Assembly: GCA_019120525.1 (NCBI GenBank) | Contig: DWUW01000059.1 | Coordinates: forward strand, 1 to 6,287 | DNA length: 6,287 bases | Reading direction: 5' to 3' | Origin: Candidatus Eisenbergiella stercorigallinarum | GTDB lineage: Bacteria > Bacillota > Clostridia > Lachnospirales > Lachnospiraceae | Shown: piece after piece, positions 5,884 to 6,287 of the stretch | How positions within the stretch are numbered: the stretch's first letter is position 1 | Layout: each line of letters starts with the position of its first letter | Program-made: the position numbers and the translations under genes | Notes under the pieces: generated by a model | What the model saw: only the letters and a program-made list of their open reading frames with translations | What the model was told of the DNA's origin: nothing | Databases searched by the model: none

Positions 5884-6287
5884 CGGCACAGATCAGAATA
5901 AACGGCAGAAGCCGTCTTGTAAACAGGGGAGAATGTCTGGGGGATATCCTGCGCGGGCCGGGAGGGCTGGACATGCCCTGCGCGGGAGAGGGCAGGTGCG
6001 GAAAATGCAGAGTGTGGGTTCAGGGAGAGGTGAGCGTGCCGGATGAGGCGGAGCTCCGGCTGCTTTCGGAGGAGGAGAGACGGGAGGGGATCCGGCTTGC
6101 CTGCCGCGTCCGCGTGCTCGGCCCCTGCCAGATAAGGCTGCCGGAACGAAAGAACGCGGAGGTCCTTCTTGACAGCTTTCTTTTGGACGGTACGGAGAAG
6201 CCGGGAAAAGGGGACGCGCAAAAGAAAGGGAAGGAGCAGCCCTCCCAGCCGCTGTTTCGGCATTACGGGGCGGCTGTGGACGTGGGG
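5862..6287 (+). CDS. RACo-like corrinoid reactivator (2Fe-2S + ASKHA), 3' partial
   Basis: RACo-type proteins use ATP and an iron-sulfur cluster to reduce Co(II) back to Co(I) in corrinoid proteins of methyltransferase systems, in the cytoplasm. Counting from the ATG at 5862, the ferredoxin domain begins with the strand QIRINGRSRLV (10-20). Its cluster ligands are C40, C46 and C49 in CAGEGRCGKC, with C81 in RLAC about 30 residues later, the C-x5-C-x2-C plus distal C pattern of this family. A charged Lys/Gly/Gln-rich linker (about 108-132) follows. The window then ends in YGAAVDVG, the first phosphate-binding strand of the ASKHA (actin-like ATPase) domain, so most of the protein, typically over 500 residues, is missing. 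The ATG at 5877 is an equally possible start. The frame is open back to 5805 without another start codon. It is separated from the GH35 operon by a terminator, so a functional link to sugar use is not implied. Confidence 0.82.
   Translation, partial: MERAEMETAQIRINGRSRLVNRGECLGDILRGPGGLDMPCAGEGRCGKCRVWVQGEVSVPDEAELRLLSEEERREGIRLACRVRVLGPCQIRLPERKNAEVLLDSFLLDGTEKPGKGDAQKKGKEQPSQPLFRHYGAAVDVG

Noticed and set aside
5798..6046. 82-residue product of the frame behind the strong ribosome binding site
   Set aside because: Not listed as a gene because the product is Gly/Lys/Arg-rich and repetitive, and from about 5862 it overlaps the RACo-like gene in another frame. The start signal itself is kept as a finding.
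5442..6263. Minus-strand frames across the intergenic region and the RACo-like gene
   Set aside because: They cross the terminator and the palindrome. Their products are Pro/Arg/Phe-rich low-complexity sequence, and the + strand shows clear ferredoxin ligands over the same bases.

Overview
The window looks like a chromosomal carbohydrate-use locus from a GC-rich member of the Clostridia, probably Lachnospiraceae. This rests on three things: the Lpl/Ytc-type sugar transporter with no ATPase gene beside it, strong AGGAGG-type ribosome binding sites, and protein sequences typical of Bacillota. No rRNA or other marker is present, so the taxonomy is inference. All supported genes are on the + strand. 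The long minus-strand reading frames are shadows of GC-rich coding DNA.

Bases 1-3402 hold the permease 1 (5' end cut off by the window), permease 2 and lipoprotein solute-binding protein genes of a CUT1-type sugar ABC importer. Bases 3519-5597 encode a glycoside hydrolase family 35 (GH35) enzyme without a signal peptide, so it should act in the cytoplasm. The spacing and common strand suggest one operon. In this model the lipoprotein captures a galactose-containing (or related) oligosaccharide, the two permeases import it intact using an ATPase encoded elsewhere, and the GH35 enzyme removes the terminal beta-linked sugar inside the cell. A 12-bp stem-loop sits between the binding-protein gene and the GH35 gene. 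It may set their relative expression or stabilise the upstream message.

Bases 5598-5861 form a structured intergenic boundary: a small GC hairpin, a strong, possibly bidirectional intrinsic terminator (5647-5686), and then a perfect 40-bp palindrome (5691-5730) with no spacer. Beyond it starts an unrelated gene, cut off by the window end. It is the N-terminal part of a RACo-like protein, a [2Fe-2S] ferredoxin domain followed by an ASKHA ATPase domain, which reductively reactivates corrinoid methyltransferase systems. It runs open to the last base.

The start of that gene is odd. A perfect 15-bp tandem duplication carries its weak ribosome binding site and start codon twice. About 65 bases upstream there is a near-ideal ribosome binding site with an ATGATG, but in a frame one base out of register. 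A single-base change in an A5G4 tract would join the two. I found no mobile element, tRNA, rRNA or CRISPR array. I also found no clear new multi-gene system; the best leads are the palindrome and the out-of-register start of the RACo-like gene.
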